A stretch of DNA of 64,000 bases from JAVBOW01 sp031550615 (GTDB lineage Bacteria; Bacteroidota; Bacteroidia; Bacteroidales; Rikenellaceae). The stretch lies in contig JAVBOL010000001.1 in assembly GCA_031550615.1 (NCBI GenBank), forward strand, positions 1 to 64,000, in the 5' to 3' direction. Position 1 is the first letter of the stretch. The number at the start of each line of letters is the position of its first letter. The notes under the pieces were generated by a model, which saw nothing but the letters and a program-made list of their open reading frames with translations, was not told the DNA's origin and did not search any database. The translations under genes and the position numbers were made by a program. Below are positions 52,127 through 60,960 of the stretch, in pieces.

Positions 52127-53179
52127 ATGAAAAAGTTAATTATCATAAGCCTGGTTGCGCTCGCCGCCATTTCGTGCAACAACGAAAAGACCGGCTACAA
52201 AGACTACGACTACCAGACGCTATACTTCCCGGTGCAGTATCCCGTGCGCACGCTCTCGCTCGGCAACGACCTGGTGGATAACTCGCTGGATAAGGCGCAT
52301 AAGTTCAATATCGGCGCTTGCGTTGGCGGATACTACGACCACAACAAGCGCGACTGGAGGGTGGATTTCGTGGTCGACGAGTCGTTGGTCCCCGAAAACT
52401 ACCTGATGAACGACAACGGAGATTTCCTTGAGCCGATGCCCGTCGAATACTACACGATCAATCCTTCGGCACAGGTGACCATCCGCAAGGGGTCGTTCAA
52501 CGGTCTGATCGAGGTGCAGCTCGCCGATGCTTTCTTCACCGATCCGCGCGCCGTGAAGGGTTGCCTTGTGATCCCCGTGCGCATCACCGGATCGCCCGAC
52601 ACCGAGAATATCCTCTACGGGACCCCGGCCCCCGGTGCCCCCATGCCCGCAGATCCGCACGTGGCCTCGCAGTGGGACGTCGCCCCGATGGATTACACGC
52701 TCTTCGGCGTGAAATACGTGAACCCCTGGCACGGCAAATGGCTGCGCCGCGGCCAACTTACCGTGCGCGATGCGGCGGGCGATGTCGTGGAGACGAAGGT
52801 CTACCGCAACAAATACGTCGAATTCAGCGAAGTGGTCACGCTCACCACGACATCCATGAGCGGTATCGCCTCGACGATGAGCATAGCCGCCGAAACCTTC
52901 AAACTGAAAATGGAGGTGGACGGCGATAACAATATCTCCGTAACCTCGGATGAGACTTCGCCCGTGACCGTAACCTACGGCAGCGGCCTGTACAAGGAGA
53001 ACGACGACGAGTGGGGCGGCACGCCCGAGGAAGCCACGAAAAGGGACGCCATCTATCTTAACTATTTCTACAAGCGCAAGACAGGCGGGGTGACCTACAA
53101 CTGCGAGGTGACCGACACGCTGGTCTTCCGCGACCGCGCGATCAAATACGAAGCTACGCGTCCCACTCCCGTGAACTAA
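52127..53179 (+). CDS. DUF1735-type surface lipoprotein (SusE position)
   Basis: The 350-residue protein has a lipoprotein signal (lipobox LAAISC). Residues about 25-165 look like the DUF1735 / BT_3987-like N-terminal beta-sandwich, with YFPVQYPVRTLSLG and NPSAQVTIRKGSFNGLIEV. The second half starts PMDYTLFGVKYVNPWHGKWL and resembles DUF5627. Such proteins follow SusC/SusD in many utilization loci and probably bind glycan at the cell surface. The domain names are from memory and should be checked. Confidence 0.75.
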   Translation: MKKLIIISLVALAAISCNNEKTGYKDYDYQTLYFPVQYPVRTLSLGNDLVDNSLDKAHKFNIGACVGGYYDHNKRDWRVDFVVDESLVPENYLMNDNGDFLEPMPVEYYTINPSAQVTIRKGSFNGLIEVQLADAFFTDPRAVKGCLVIPVRITGSPDTENILYGTPAPGAPMPADPHVASQWDVAPMDYTLFGVKYVNPWHGKWLRRGQLTVRDAAGDVVETKVYRNKYVEFSEVVTLTTTSMSGIASTMSIAAETFKLKMEVDGDNNISVTSDETSPVTVTYGSGLYKENDDEWGGTPEEATKRDAIYLNYFYKRKTGGVTYNCEVTDTLVFRDRAIKYEATRPTPVN

Positions 53180-53191
53180 AAACAGCCCGCA

Positions 53192-54754
53192 ATGAGAAAC
53201 TTCATAAAAATACTCCCCCTGGCCGCATTGGCGCTTGTGGGATGCGCATCGGATAACCTCGACTACACGCCGCTCGATAACCCCTTCAGGGGTGGGGGCG
53301 ACCAGACCCTGGCCACATACGACTGGCCGCAGGGATTGCCCGAGGCGCGCCGCTCGACGGTATATTCGGTAACCCTGGTGCAAGGCTCGACCCGCACGGA
53401 GATACCTGTCTATGTGAGCAATTGCCCCGAATACGTGCCCGGATATATGAACATGACCCCGACGGACCAATATCCCCTGGCTATCTTCGCCGGGCGTAGC
53501 ATTTCGTGGGCCAACTTCTCTTTCGACGAGGCTGTGACCGTTGAGGTTACCGTGCTCGACACCGGCAAAGTGCCCGTTTCGGGCAACTCGGCCAAGGTGC
53601 TGCCTTCGCGCTACGGCATCACGCCCGCCGTACAGGGCAACACGGTGGTCTTCACCATGGAAAGGCAGGGCCAATGCTCTGTCGAGATAGGGCCGAACGG
53701 CTACAAGCACGGCCTTATGCTCTTCGCCAACCCGATGGAGACCGAGGCGCCCACCTCGCAGACCGACGGCTACGCCGCCCTGACCGGCGCTACCGCCACC
53801 ACCGTCGCCGCAGTCCCGCCGACCGCGACCGGCCTTTATTTCGAGCCGGGCACGCACGACATAGGCATATATACCGTCCCCTCGAATATCAAGAATATCT
53901 ATATCCCCGGCGATGCATGGGTCTACGGCACGCTGATCCTTAACGGCAACCCCAACGTCAAGATATTCGGGCGCGGGGTGCTTTCGGCCGATAAGATCAA
54001 CTACCGCGCCTCGCACAGCATCGAGGCGATCAACGGCAGCGACAACACCATCATCGACGGCATCACCATCGCCGACCAGAAGCGTTTCTCTGTCCGCCTT
54101 ATCAGCGCCTCCAACACCGTTGCGTGGACCAAGATAATCGGCGGCTGGGTCTACAACACCGACGGCATCGCGGCGTATGAGAATTCACATGTGCATCACT
54201 GCTTCACGTGGGCCAACGACGACAATATCAAGGCCTACCGCACAGGGGTGACATTCGAGGACATGGTGCTCTGGCAACTCAACAACGGCGGTGCGATCCA
54301 GATGGGCTGGGTAGGTCCGCAGTCTGAGAATATCAGCATCAAGCGCGTGGATATCCTGCGCGGCGAGTGGAACAAGGACGAATTCAACCGCGGCGTGCTC
54401 TGCCTGGTGGGTAACGACGAGCAAAGCGACGCTTCGAATATCTACATCAAGAACTTCCAGGTCGAGGACCTGGTCACCGAGAACGTCGTGCCGTTGCTCT
54501 ACCGCGTGACGCCCAACTCCGCGAAGCCCCTGCTTCCGTGCGTTGTCGACGGTGTAGTGCTCAAGAACTGGAACGTGAAGATGAATATGGGCGACCCCTC
54601 CTTCAAAAACCACTTCAAAGGCGTTTCCGCCGAGCAGCCAATCAAAGGCGTGGTGTTCAACAATGTCAAGATCAATGGCACGAAGCTCACCGGGGATAAC
54701 TGGCAAAGCTACATCACCGACGTGACCAATACCGATCCTTTTACTTTCCAATAA
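53192..54754 (+). CDS. Right-handed beta-helix glycosidase-like lipoprotein (GH28/GH49-like)
   Basis: The 520-residue protein has a lipoprotein signal (lipobox ALVGC). A beta-sandwich of about 200 residues precedes a right-handed beta-helix (about 225-500), with IYIPGDAWVYGTLILNGN and VKIFGRGVLSADKINY, as in dextranase-type GH49 and some GH28 relatives. Candidate acidic residues lie in GWVYNTDGIAAYENS and TWANDDNIKAYRTG. Location after SusD and the DUF1735 protein suggests a surface endo-acting enzyme. The family assignment is uncertain, and loss of activity is possible. Confidence 0.65.
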   Translation: MRNFIKILPLAALALVGCASDNLDYTPLDNPFRGGGDQTLATYDWPQGLPEARRSTVYSVTLVQGSTRTEIPVYVSNCPEYVPGYMNMTPTDQYPLAIFAGRSISWANFSFDEAVTVEVTVLDTGKVPVSGNSAKVLPSRYGITPAVQGNTVVFTMERQGQCSVEIGPNGYKHGLMLFANPMETEAPTSQTDGYAALTGATATTVAAVPPTATGLYFEPGTHDIGIYTVPSNIKNIYIPGDAWVYGTLILNGNPNVKIFGRGVLSADKINYRASHSIEAINGSDNTIIDGITIADQKRFSVRLISASNTVAWTKIIGGWVYNTDGIAAYENSHVHHCFTWANDDNIKAYRTGVTFEDMVLWQLNNGGAIQMGWVGPQSENISIKRVDILRGEWNKDEFNRGVLCLVGNDEQSDASNIYIKNFQVEDLVTENVVPLLYRVTPNSAKPLLPCVVDGVVLKNWNVKMNMGDPSFKNHFKGVSAEQPIKGVVFNNVKINGTKLTGDNWQSYITDVTNTDPFTFQ

Positions 54755-54767
54755 AAACAGGATAACC

Positions 54768-57278
54768 ATGAAAAACCTTCTGAAAACACTTTTGCTCTTC
54801 TCGCTGGCGGTCTCTGCCGGCTGCAAGAACGACAAGACTAAGGAAGAACCATATACCCCCGAATTTTCGGTCCCCGAGGCCGTGAATAAACTCAACGCCC
54901 CGGGCAACGGCTACACGATCCCCGTCGAGGCATCGTCCGACGTGGAGTGGACCGCGACCGTGTCGCCCACAGGCGCCGGGATGACCCTGGTGACCTCCTC
55001 CGGCAAGGGATCGGGTGCGGTGGTATACGACCTTAGCGAGAATACCGACGGCGATCCGCGCTTTTTCACCGTAACTTTCAGCGCCTCGTCCGACATCGTG
55101 CCCTCAGCCACCTTCGATCCGCAGTGCGTGGTCAAGCAGATCGGCGTTATTCCCGACGTGGAGATACTGCCCATGGGCAAACAGACCATCACCGTCGCCG
55201 CCAACGCCGACTACAAGATAGACGTCGTGTCCAACGTAGAGTGGAATGTCTCGGTAGAGCTCTCCACGGGAAGCCCCGTCGGCTGGTGCACTGTCACCTC
55301 GCCCACCACGGCGCAACCCGCGACCGGCACCGGTGAGGTCCACCTGAATATCCTCGCCAACACGAGCGAAAGCAAACGCACGGCGACCGTTACCGTCTTC
55401 TCGACCGCAGACCCCAACGTCAAGAAGGTGCTCGAGATCGAACAGGCCGGTATCGTCCCCTCGATAGTCATATCGCCCACCGGCACCGCGTCGATACCCT
55501 CTGACGCCGTTGCCTCCTACCAGGTGACCGTGACCTCGAACGTCGAATGGACCGCCACGCTCGAAACGGATGCCGCCGACGGCGAATGGATCAGCATCAC
55601 TTCGCCCACCGTCGCCACCACAGGCAACGCTACGGTGACGTTGAATATCCTCGAAAACGACACGGACGCTGCGCGCGTGGCAACCCTGAAGATTACCTCG
55701 ACCGCCCACCCGACGGATAACACGCTCAATAAGACCCTGGAGATCACCCAGCTCGAACCGAACGTGACCTACACCATCTCCATACCGGGTTACACCACCC
55801 TCACCGCGGGCGAGGCCACGATGAACTACACCGCCTATCCGACCCCCGCGGGGAGCTCCGCCGTCGATGTCACCGTCGCGGTAGACGCCGAAGGATCTAC
55901 CCTGACCTTCACCAGCATGATCGCCGAGGGCAAATACACCCTCACCACGCTGTCGTACGACGGGGGCGGCTCCTCGACCCTGAATGCGGTATTCGAAACC
56001 AACTCCGCGGGCGAGGTTACCTCGATGGAGCACTGGGACACCAACTTCAGCGTCTTCGGCGGCACTTACGCCGAGCGCCCGATCGAAATCGCATCGCCCG
56101 CCAACCTCGCGACGCTGGCCACTGCCGTGAACGCAGGGGATCCGTATGCGGGCCTCTACCTCAAGCAGACGCAGAATATTTCGCTTTCGACTTATACGAA
56201 CTGGACGCCCATCGGCACTTCGGCGGCTAAATTCTCTGGCCGTTACGACGGCAACAGCAAGCAGATCATCGATCTGAAGATCACCGCACCTGCGGCGGGC
56301 TACGCCCTGTTCGGGTTCACGGCGGGGACTGCCGACGTGCACGCCTCCATCAGTAACCTTACCGTCAAAGGCGCCGGCGGTGCCTCAGGCACGGTCGACG
56401 TGGACGGTATGGCTGCCGGTAAGGTGGCGGGTCTGCTCGCGGACGCCGGTGCGTACACCGATATAACGAACTGCGTGAACAACGCCAACGTCAAGGGTAC
56501 GGTATCATCCGGGGCTTGCCTGGTGGCCGGCCTGATCTCGACCATGGCCGGTAACGTCACGGTGACGGGCTGCGCCAACTACGGCGAGGTGACCGCCGGC
56601 GGCGGCAACCAGAGTGGCGGTGTGATCGGCGGTATCGCCGGCGCGTCTACCGTAACCTCGTGCACGAACTATGGTACGGTGACCCTGATCGGTAACAGCG
56701 GCGGGGTGATCGGCAACATAGGTAACTTTGCGGTGACCGTATCGAAGTGTGCAAATAAGGGCGCTGTGACCCTGTCCGCACAAGGCGGACGTTTCGGCGC
56801 CATAGTCGGCAGTTTCGACGGCTCGGGTACGGTTTCTGAGTGCTACAACGCGGGTGTGTTGACCGGTTTCGGCAACACAGGCAGCATAGCCGGATGGATG
56901 GGCTCTTCCGCCAAGGTTGAGAACTGCTACAATAAGGCAGTTATCAGCAACGGACAGAATGTGGCGACCTGCGGCGCGATAGTGGGCAATATGACCACCG
57001 CGAACACCTCGGTTAAGAATTGTTACAACATAGGTGCTGCGTCAGGTACGCAGGCGGCCAAAATAGGCGGTGTGGTAGGTACGCGCAACACTACCGCCGC
57101 CATAACCGACTGTTATTTCATAGACACTTATACGAATGGCGTCTCGGCCGGTACCGCTGCCGGCACATCGACGAGCAATGCCGAATTTATCTCAGGCACT
57201 CCGTTCACCGACTGGCCGACCGCCATATGGCGATTCACCCCAGGGTCATATCCCACCCTGAGGAACAATCCTGAATAG
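54768..57278 (+). CDS. Surface lipoprotein with BACON-like and GLUG repeats
   Basis: The 836-residue protein has a lipoprotein signal (lipobox SAGC). Residues about 30-330 hold three Ig-like repeats resembling BACON domains, each with a VxSNVEWTxxxE-type strand and an NIL(A/E)N segment. A beta domain (about 335-440) follows. From about 445 to the end there are GLUG-type repeats, with CANYGEVTAGGG, CTNYGTVTLIGNSGGVIG, CYNAGVLTGFGNTG and similar units. No catalytic motif is visible. It is probably a glycan-binding surface protein of the locus. Confidence 0.75.
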   Translation: MKNLLKTLLLFSLAVSAGCKNDKTKEEPYTPEFSVPEAVNKLNAPGNGYTIPVEASSDVEWTATVSPTGAGMTLVTSSGKGSGAVVYDLSENTDGDPRFFTVTFSASSDIVPSATFDPQCVVKQIGVIPDVEILPMGKQTITVAANADYKIDVVSNVEWNVSVELSTGSPVGWCTVTSPTTAQPATGTGEVHLNILANTSESKRTATVTVFSTADPNVKKVLEIEQAGIVPSIVISPTGTASIPSDAVASYQVTVTSNVEWTATLETDAADGEWISITSPTVATTGNATVTLNILENDTDAARVATLKITSTAHPTDNTLNKTLEITQLEPNVTYTISIPGYTTLTAGEATMNYTAYPTPAGSSAVDVTVAVDAEGSTLTFTSMIAEGKYTLTTLSYDGGGSSTLNAVFETNSAGEVTSMEHWDTNFSVFGGTYAERPIEIASPANLATLATAVNAGDPYAGLYLKQTQNISLSTYTNWTPIGTSAAKFSGRYDGNSKQIIDLKITAPAAGYALFGFTAGTADVHASISNLTVKGAGGASGTVDVDGMAAGKVAGLLADAGAYTDITNCVNNANVKGTVSSGACLVAGLISTMAGNVTVTGCANYGEVTAGGGNQSGGVIGGIAGASTVTSCTNYGTVTLIGNSGGVIGNIGNFAVTVSKCANKGAVTLSAQGGRFGAIVGSFDGSGTVSECYNAGVLTGFGNTGSIAGWMGSSAKVENCYNKAVISNGQNVATCGAIVGNMTTANTSVKNCYNIGAASGTQAAKIGGVVGTRNTTAAITDCYFIDTYTNGVSAGTAAGTSTSNAEFISGTPFTDWPTAIWRFTPGSYPTLRNNPE

Positions 57279-57287
57279 AAACAGTAC

Positions 57288-57314
57288 GGGGCGGTCCTTT
57301 ACCGGGACCGCCCC
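57288..57314. terminator. Terminator between the GLUG lipoprotein and sulfatase 2
   Basis: GGGGCGGTCC and GGACCGCCCC form a 10-bp perfect stem around a seven-base loop, followed by an A-rich run. It lies ten bases past the lipoprotein stop and 18 bases before the sulfatase start, so it may reduce rather than block read-through. Confidence 0.65.
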
Positions 57315-57331
57315 AATAAAAAAAAATAACG

Positions 57332-58927
57332 ATGAAGCAAGCATATAAAGCCGCCGCATGGCTCGGCGCAGGAGCGCTGGCAGTGATGCCGGGAATGAAG
57401 GCCGAGGCTAAGAAAGCCCCCGCCAAGCAGCCCAACATAATATTCTTCCTGATCGACGACATGGGTTGGATGGATATTGCCTGTAACGGCAGTACGCTCT
57501 ACGAAACCCCGCATATCGACCGCCTGGCCTCGCAGGGCGTGCGTTTCACGCAGGGGTATTCGACCTGCCACGTATCTTCGCCAGCCCGCGCCACGATCAT
57601 GACCGGACGCTATCCGGCCAGCATCAACCTCACCGACTGGCTGCCCGGGCGCAAGAATTTCCCCTTCCAGCAACTCGAAACCGTCGAGGTCGAGCAGCAG
57701 TTGCCCGCCGGTGAGCCGACCATCGCCGAAGTCCTCAAAGCGGCAGGTTATAATACCGCCATGGTGGGTAAATGGCACCTGGGCGAGGGTGACGCCCGTC
57801 CCGAAGCGCGCGGTTTCGACGTGCACATCCCCAAGGGTTATGAAACCGGATGGCCGCAGACCTACTACGCGCCCTTCAAAATGAACGGTTACGAGGGACG
57901 TCAGGGCGAGTACCTCACCGACGCGATGACCCGCGAGGCTATCGAGTATATAAAGAACAACAAGGATAACCCCTTCTTCCTCTACTTCTCCCACTATGCC
58001 GTGCACGACCCCATCGAGGGCCGCCCCGACCTGGTGGAGAAATACCGCGCCAAGATAGCCGGGCTGCCGGTGTACAACGGGCCGGCATTCATCCTTGAGG
58101 GCAACCCCGACGACAAGGAGCCCCTGACGCGCGAACAACTCGATAAGATGATCGACAAACCCGCCTTCCAGGGCTACAAGATCTTGCCCGACCGTACGGT
58201 AAAGATCAAGCAGCGCCAGGACAACGCCGAATTCGCGGCGATGGTCGAGAGCGTCGACCAGAGTCTGGGCCGTCTTGTGACCGCGCTCGAAAAACTTCAT
58301 ATAGACGACAATACGGTCATCATATTCTTCTCGGACAACGGCGGCATGTCGGCAGCCAACTTCGGCAACCCCAAGCGTATCGTGCAGCCCACCAAACTCG
58401 ACAAGGCTTACGCTTCGTCGAACCTGCCCCTGCGCGGGGCCAAGGGATGGCTCTACGAGGGCGGCATCCGCGTGCCGATGATCGTTAAATGGCCGGGCAA
58501 AGGCAAAGTGGGCGAGGTCTGCCCTACGCCGGTGATAAGCACAGACTTTTTCCCCACGATGCTCGAAATGGCAGGGGTGAAAGCGCCGAAAGGCAAGGTT
58601 ATCGAGGGCGTGAGCATCGCCCCGCTGCTGACAGGCAAGGGTAAATGGAAAGAGCAGCCCATGTTCTGGCACTTCCCCCATTACAGCAACCACGGCATGC
58701 AGAGCCCAGGCGGCGCAGTGCGCTACGGCGACTGGAAACTGATCGAGTATTTTGAGCGCGGTACCTGTCAACTCTTTAACTTAAAGGATGATATCGGCGA
58801 ACAGAACGACCTCGCGGCGGCAAATCCCGCCAAGGTGGCCGAACTGAAGAAAATGCTGCACGACTGGCGTGTGTCGGTGGGTGCACACATGATGGTGCCT
58901 AACCCCGGATATAAGCCTGAGTCCTAA
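57332..58927 (+). CDS. Exported sulfatase, Ser-type (second)
   Basis: The 531-residue protein has a signal peptide (about 1-26, ending KAEA). IIFFLIDDMGWMDIACNG holds the metal-binding DD. The active site reads HVSSPARATIMTGRYP with Ser82 as the residue to be converted to formylglycine. MVGKWHLGEGD and VIIFFSDNGGMSAAN follow. It is distinct from the first sulfatase in length and C-terminus, so it likely acts on a different sulfate position. It is followed by a hairpin and then the DUF4838 gene. Confidence 0.92.
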   Translation: MKQAYKAAAWLGAGALAVMPGMKAEAKKAPAKQPNIIFFLIDDMGWMDIACNGSTLYETPHIDRLASQGVRFTQGYSTCHVSSPARATIMTGRYPASINLTDWLPGRKNFPFQQLETVEVEQQLPAGEPTIAEVLKAAGYNTAMVGKWHLGEGDARPEARGFDVHIPKGYETGWPQTYYAPFKMNGYEGRQGEYLTDAMTREAIEYIKNNKDNPFFLYFSHYAVHDPIEGRPDLVEKYRAKIAGLPVYNGPAFILEGNPDDKEPLTREQLDKMIDKPAFQGYKILPDRTVKIKQRQDNAEFAAMVESVDQSLGRLVTALEKLHIDDNTVIIFFSDNGGMSAANFGNPKRIVQPTKLDKAYASSNLPLRGAKGWLYEGGIRVPMIVKWPGKGKVGEVCPTPVISTDFFPTMLEMAGVKAPKGKVIEGVSIAPLLTGKGKWKEQPMFWHFPHYSNHGMQSPGGAVRYGDWKLIEYFERGTCQLFNLKDDIGEQNDLAAANPAKVAELKKMLHDWRVSVGAHMMVPNPGYKPES

Positions 58928-58969
58928 CGCTCGGGGGTGGCTGCGCATACTGCACGCCATATTTCGCAC

Positions 58970-59030
58970 ATCGTTTTAATTTTTAATCCTCACAGCCGTT
59001 GAGGCTGCTCCGGTTAAAAATTAAAACGAT
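58970..59030. terminator. Terminator hairpin downstream of sulfatase 2
   Basis: A 17-bp perfect AT-rich stem (58970-58986 with 59014-59030) encloses a smaller CAGCC/GGCTG hairpin. It lies 43 bases after the sulfatase stop. Confidence 0.7.
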
Positions 59031-59092
59031 GCACAAAATCTGACGCACATTATGCACAGCTTCGTTGGCGGTTTCCGATCAATTGTTTTTAT

Positions 59093-59122
59093 ACCGGACG
59101 GGGCGTACCCGTCCGGTTTTTT
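59093..59122 (+). terminator. Second hairpin with U-run before the DUF4838 gene
   Basis: ACCGGACGGG pairs with CCCGTCCGGT (59093-59102 with 59108-59117), followed by TTTTT. With the hairpin at 58970 it isolates the DUF4838 gene from the sulfatase transcript. A TAACTTTG at 59125-59132 could be a promoter box, which would leave almost no 5' leader. Confidence 0.65.
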
Positions 59123-59137
59123 CTTAACTTTGGGCTT

Positions 59138-60904
59138 ATGGTTAAATATCTTTTTACACTCGCCTTTTGCTTTTGCGCTGCGGCGGGGCATGCGGAAGAT
59201 TTCGTGCTGGCTTCGGGAGGTAAAGCAGCGTGCCGCATCGTGGCCGACCCACGGTGCGACTTCGCGGCGCAGGAACTCTCGCGGTGGTTGGGCGAAATGT
59301 CGGGAGCGCGATTCGCCGTGTCGGCGGACGGAAAGGCGTGGCGCGGGGCGAAGATAGTCATAAGGCTCGATACCCGCATGGATGAAGAGCAGTGGTCGAT
59401 CCGTACCTCGGGCGACGCGCTGACCCTCACCTCTGGCGGCGTGCGCGGGGCGACATATGCGGTCTACGGCCTATTGGAGCGCCTGGGATGCAGTTGGATA
59501 GCCCCCTCATTCCCGTTTTTCGAGGGTGGCGAACAGTTCATTCCCCGCGCCGCGGATATGGCTTACAAATCCGGTGATGTAGCTGACCGTCCCGAAATGC
59601 GTTACCGCAAATTTTACGTCGAGGAGGGCAAGACCCACACCGCCGCCAATCTGCTTCAACTCATCGACTGGATGCCCAAGGCGGGGTTCAATACGCTGGT
59701 CTTCCCGATGGATTACCAGGGCTCGGGGCGCGTGAAGTGGGACAACTGGCGCGAAACGATGACCCCCGAGCTGCAAAAGCGCGGTATTATAATAGAGGTA
59801 GGGGGGCACGGCTATGAAAATTTCCTCAATGCCCGGATGGAGGGTGGCGCGCTCTATAAAAATCACCCGGAATGGTTCGGCATGGACGAAAAAGGTGAGC
59901 GCTCGACCGATCAGAAAGTGGTATTCTGCACCTCCGACCCGGCGGCGGCAGGGTATATCTTCGCCAATGTGCTCGGTTACCTGCGCACGCATCCCGAGAT
60001 AGGGATATTCGATTTTTGGCCGCCGGATATGGAGCGCTGGTGCGTCTGCCCGGAGTGTGGCAAAACCTCGCCCGAGCAGCGCCACGTGCGCCTGGTTAAC
60101 GCCCTGACGCGGATGCTCTCCGATTCGCTGCCCCGCGTGAGGGTGGAGTGCCTCGCGTACAGTCGTTACCTGAACCCGCCCCCGGGGGAGAAATTGGACA
60201 GCCGCGTGCTGCTCGATTTCTGCGCCATAAACCAGGATTTCGAGCACCAGACCCCACAGGCGCGCAACGCGAGATTCGACGGTGCGCTGCGCGGCTGGAT
60301 GGAAACTTTCAAAGGCCAGGTGAGCGTATACAGCTATTGGCGCAAATACCGTTGGCGCAGCCTGCCCAATATTTTCCCGCACTACATGCAGGAAGAGATG
60401 CGCTACTACCGCAGCCTGGGGCTGTGCGGCGTGTCGGTTTACAGTGAACCCGGCGACTGGTTTACCTACGGGCCCAACTACTTCGTGCTCGGGCGTTTGG
60501 CGCAGCATCCCGACGCCGATGTGGACAGTCTGATGCATCTTTACGTGAAGCAGCTCTACGGCCCTGCCGCCCCGCTTGCCGGCGCTATTTACCGCGAATT
60601 CGAACGCACGGTGCGCAGCGCATGCCGTTTTCCGGACGTGGAATATAAACCGCGGGAATATTACGCTGCCGCCGCAGCGCGCATCGACCGCCTTATGGCG
60701 GAAACAGCTGCGGCGATAAAGGATTGCGACGGCGTCACCGCATCGCACCTGCGTCGCCTTGAGGGCATGCTGCGTTATGTGCGCCTGAGCATAGACGACC
60801 AGATCGAGCTCGTGGCGTCGGGTGAAAAGTCGCGGTATAAGACCACAGACCGCATGCTCGAACTCTTCGGCCAATATCCCGGACAGGGGTTGTTCGTCCC
60901 GTAA
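59138..60904 (+). CDS. Exported DUF4838 protein, glycosidase-like
   Basis: The 588-residue protein has a signal peptide (about 1-19, ending AGHA). An N-terminal GH20/GH67-like accessory domain (about 20-120) ends with VRGATYAVYGLLERLGCSW. The DUF4838 TIM-barrel-like region (about 145-430) includes FDFWPPDMERWCVCPECG and VSVYSYWRKYRWRSLPN. A helical C-terminus follows. DUF4838 proteins occur in glycan loci, and some are distant relatives of glucuronidases; activity here is unproven. It ends the plus-strand locus. Confidence 0.8.
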   Translation: MVKYLFTLAFCFCAAAGHAEDFVLASGGKAACRIVADPRCDFAAQELSRWLGEMSGARFAVSADGKAWRGAKIVIRLDTRMDEEQWSIRTSGDALTLTSGGVRGATYAVYGLLERLGCSWIAPSFPFFEGGEQFIPRAADMAYKSGDVADRPEMRYRKFYVEEGKTHTAANLLQLIDWMPKAGFNTLVFPMDYQGSGRVKWDNWRETMTPELQKRGIIIEVGGHGYENFLNARMEGGALYKNHPEWFGMDEKGERSTDQKVVFCTSDPAAAGYIFANVLGYLRTHPEIGIFDFWPPDMERWCVCPECGKTSPEQRHVRLVNALTRMLSDSLPRVRVECLAYSRYLNPPPGEKLDSRVLLDFCAINQDFEHQTPQARNARFDGALRGWMETFKGQVSVYSYWRKYRWRSLPNIFPHYMQEEMRYYRSLGLCGVSVYSEPGDWFTYGPNYFVLGRLAQHPDADVDSLMHLYVKQLYGPAAPLAGAIYREFERTVRSACRFPDVEYKPREYYAAAAARIDRLMAETAAAIKDCDGVTASHLRRLEGMLRYVRLSIDDQIELVASGEKSRYKTTDRMLELFGQYPGQGLFVP

Positions 60905-60908
60905 AATG

Positions 60909-60943
60909 AAAGCGCCAGGCCTTCAAACGAAGCCTGGCGCTTT
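60909..60943. terminator. Bidirectional terminator between the DUF4838 and biotin-carboxylase genes
   Basis: AAAGCGCCAGGC and GCCTGGCGCTTT form a 12-bp perfect stem with an 11-base loop between the two convergent genes. Confidence 0.85.
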
Positions 60944-60960
60944 CCCTATATGACTGCTCG

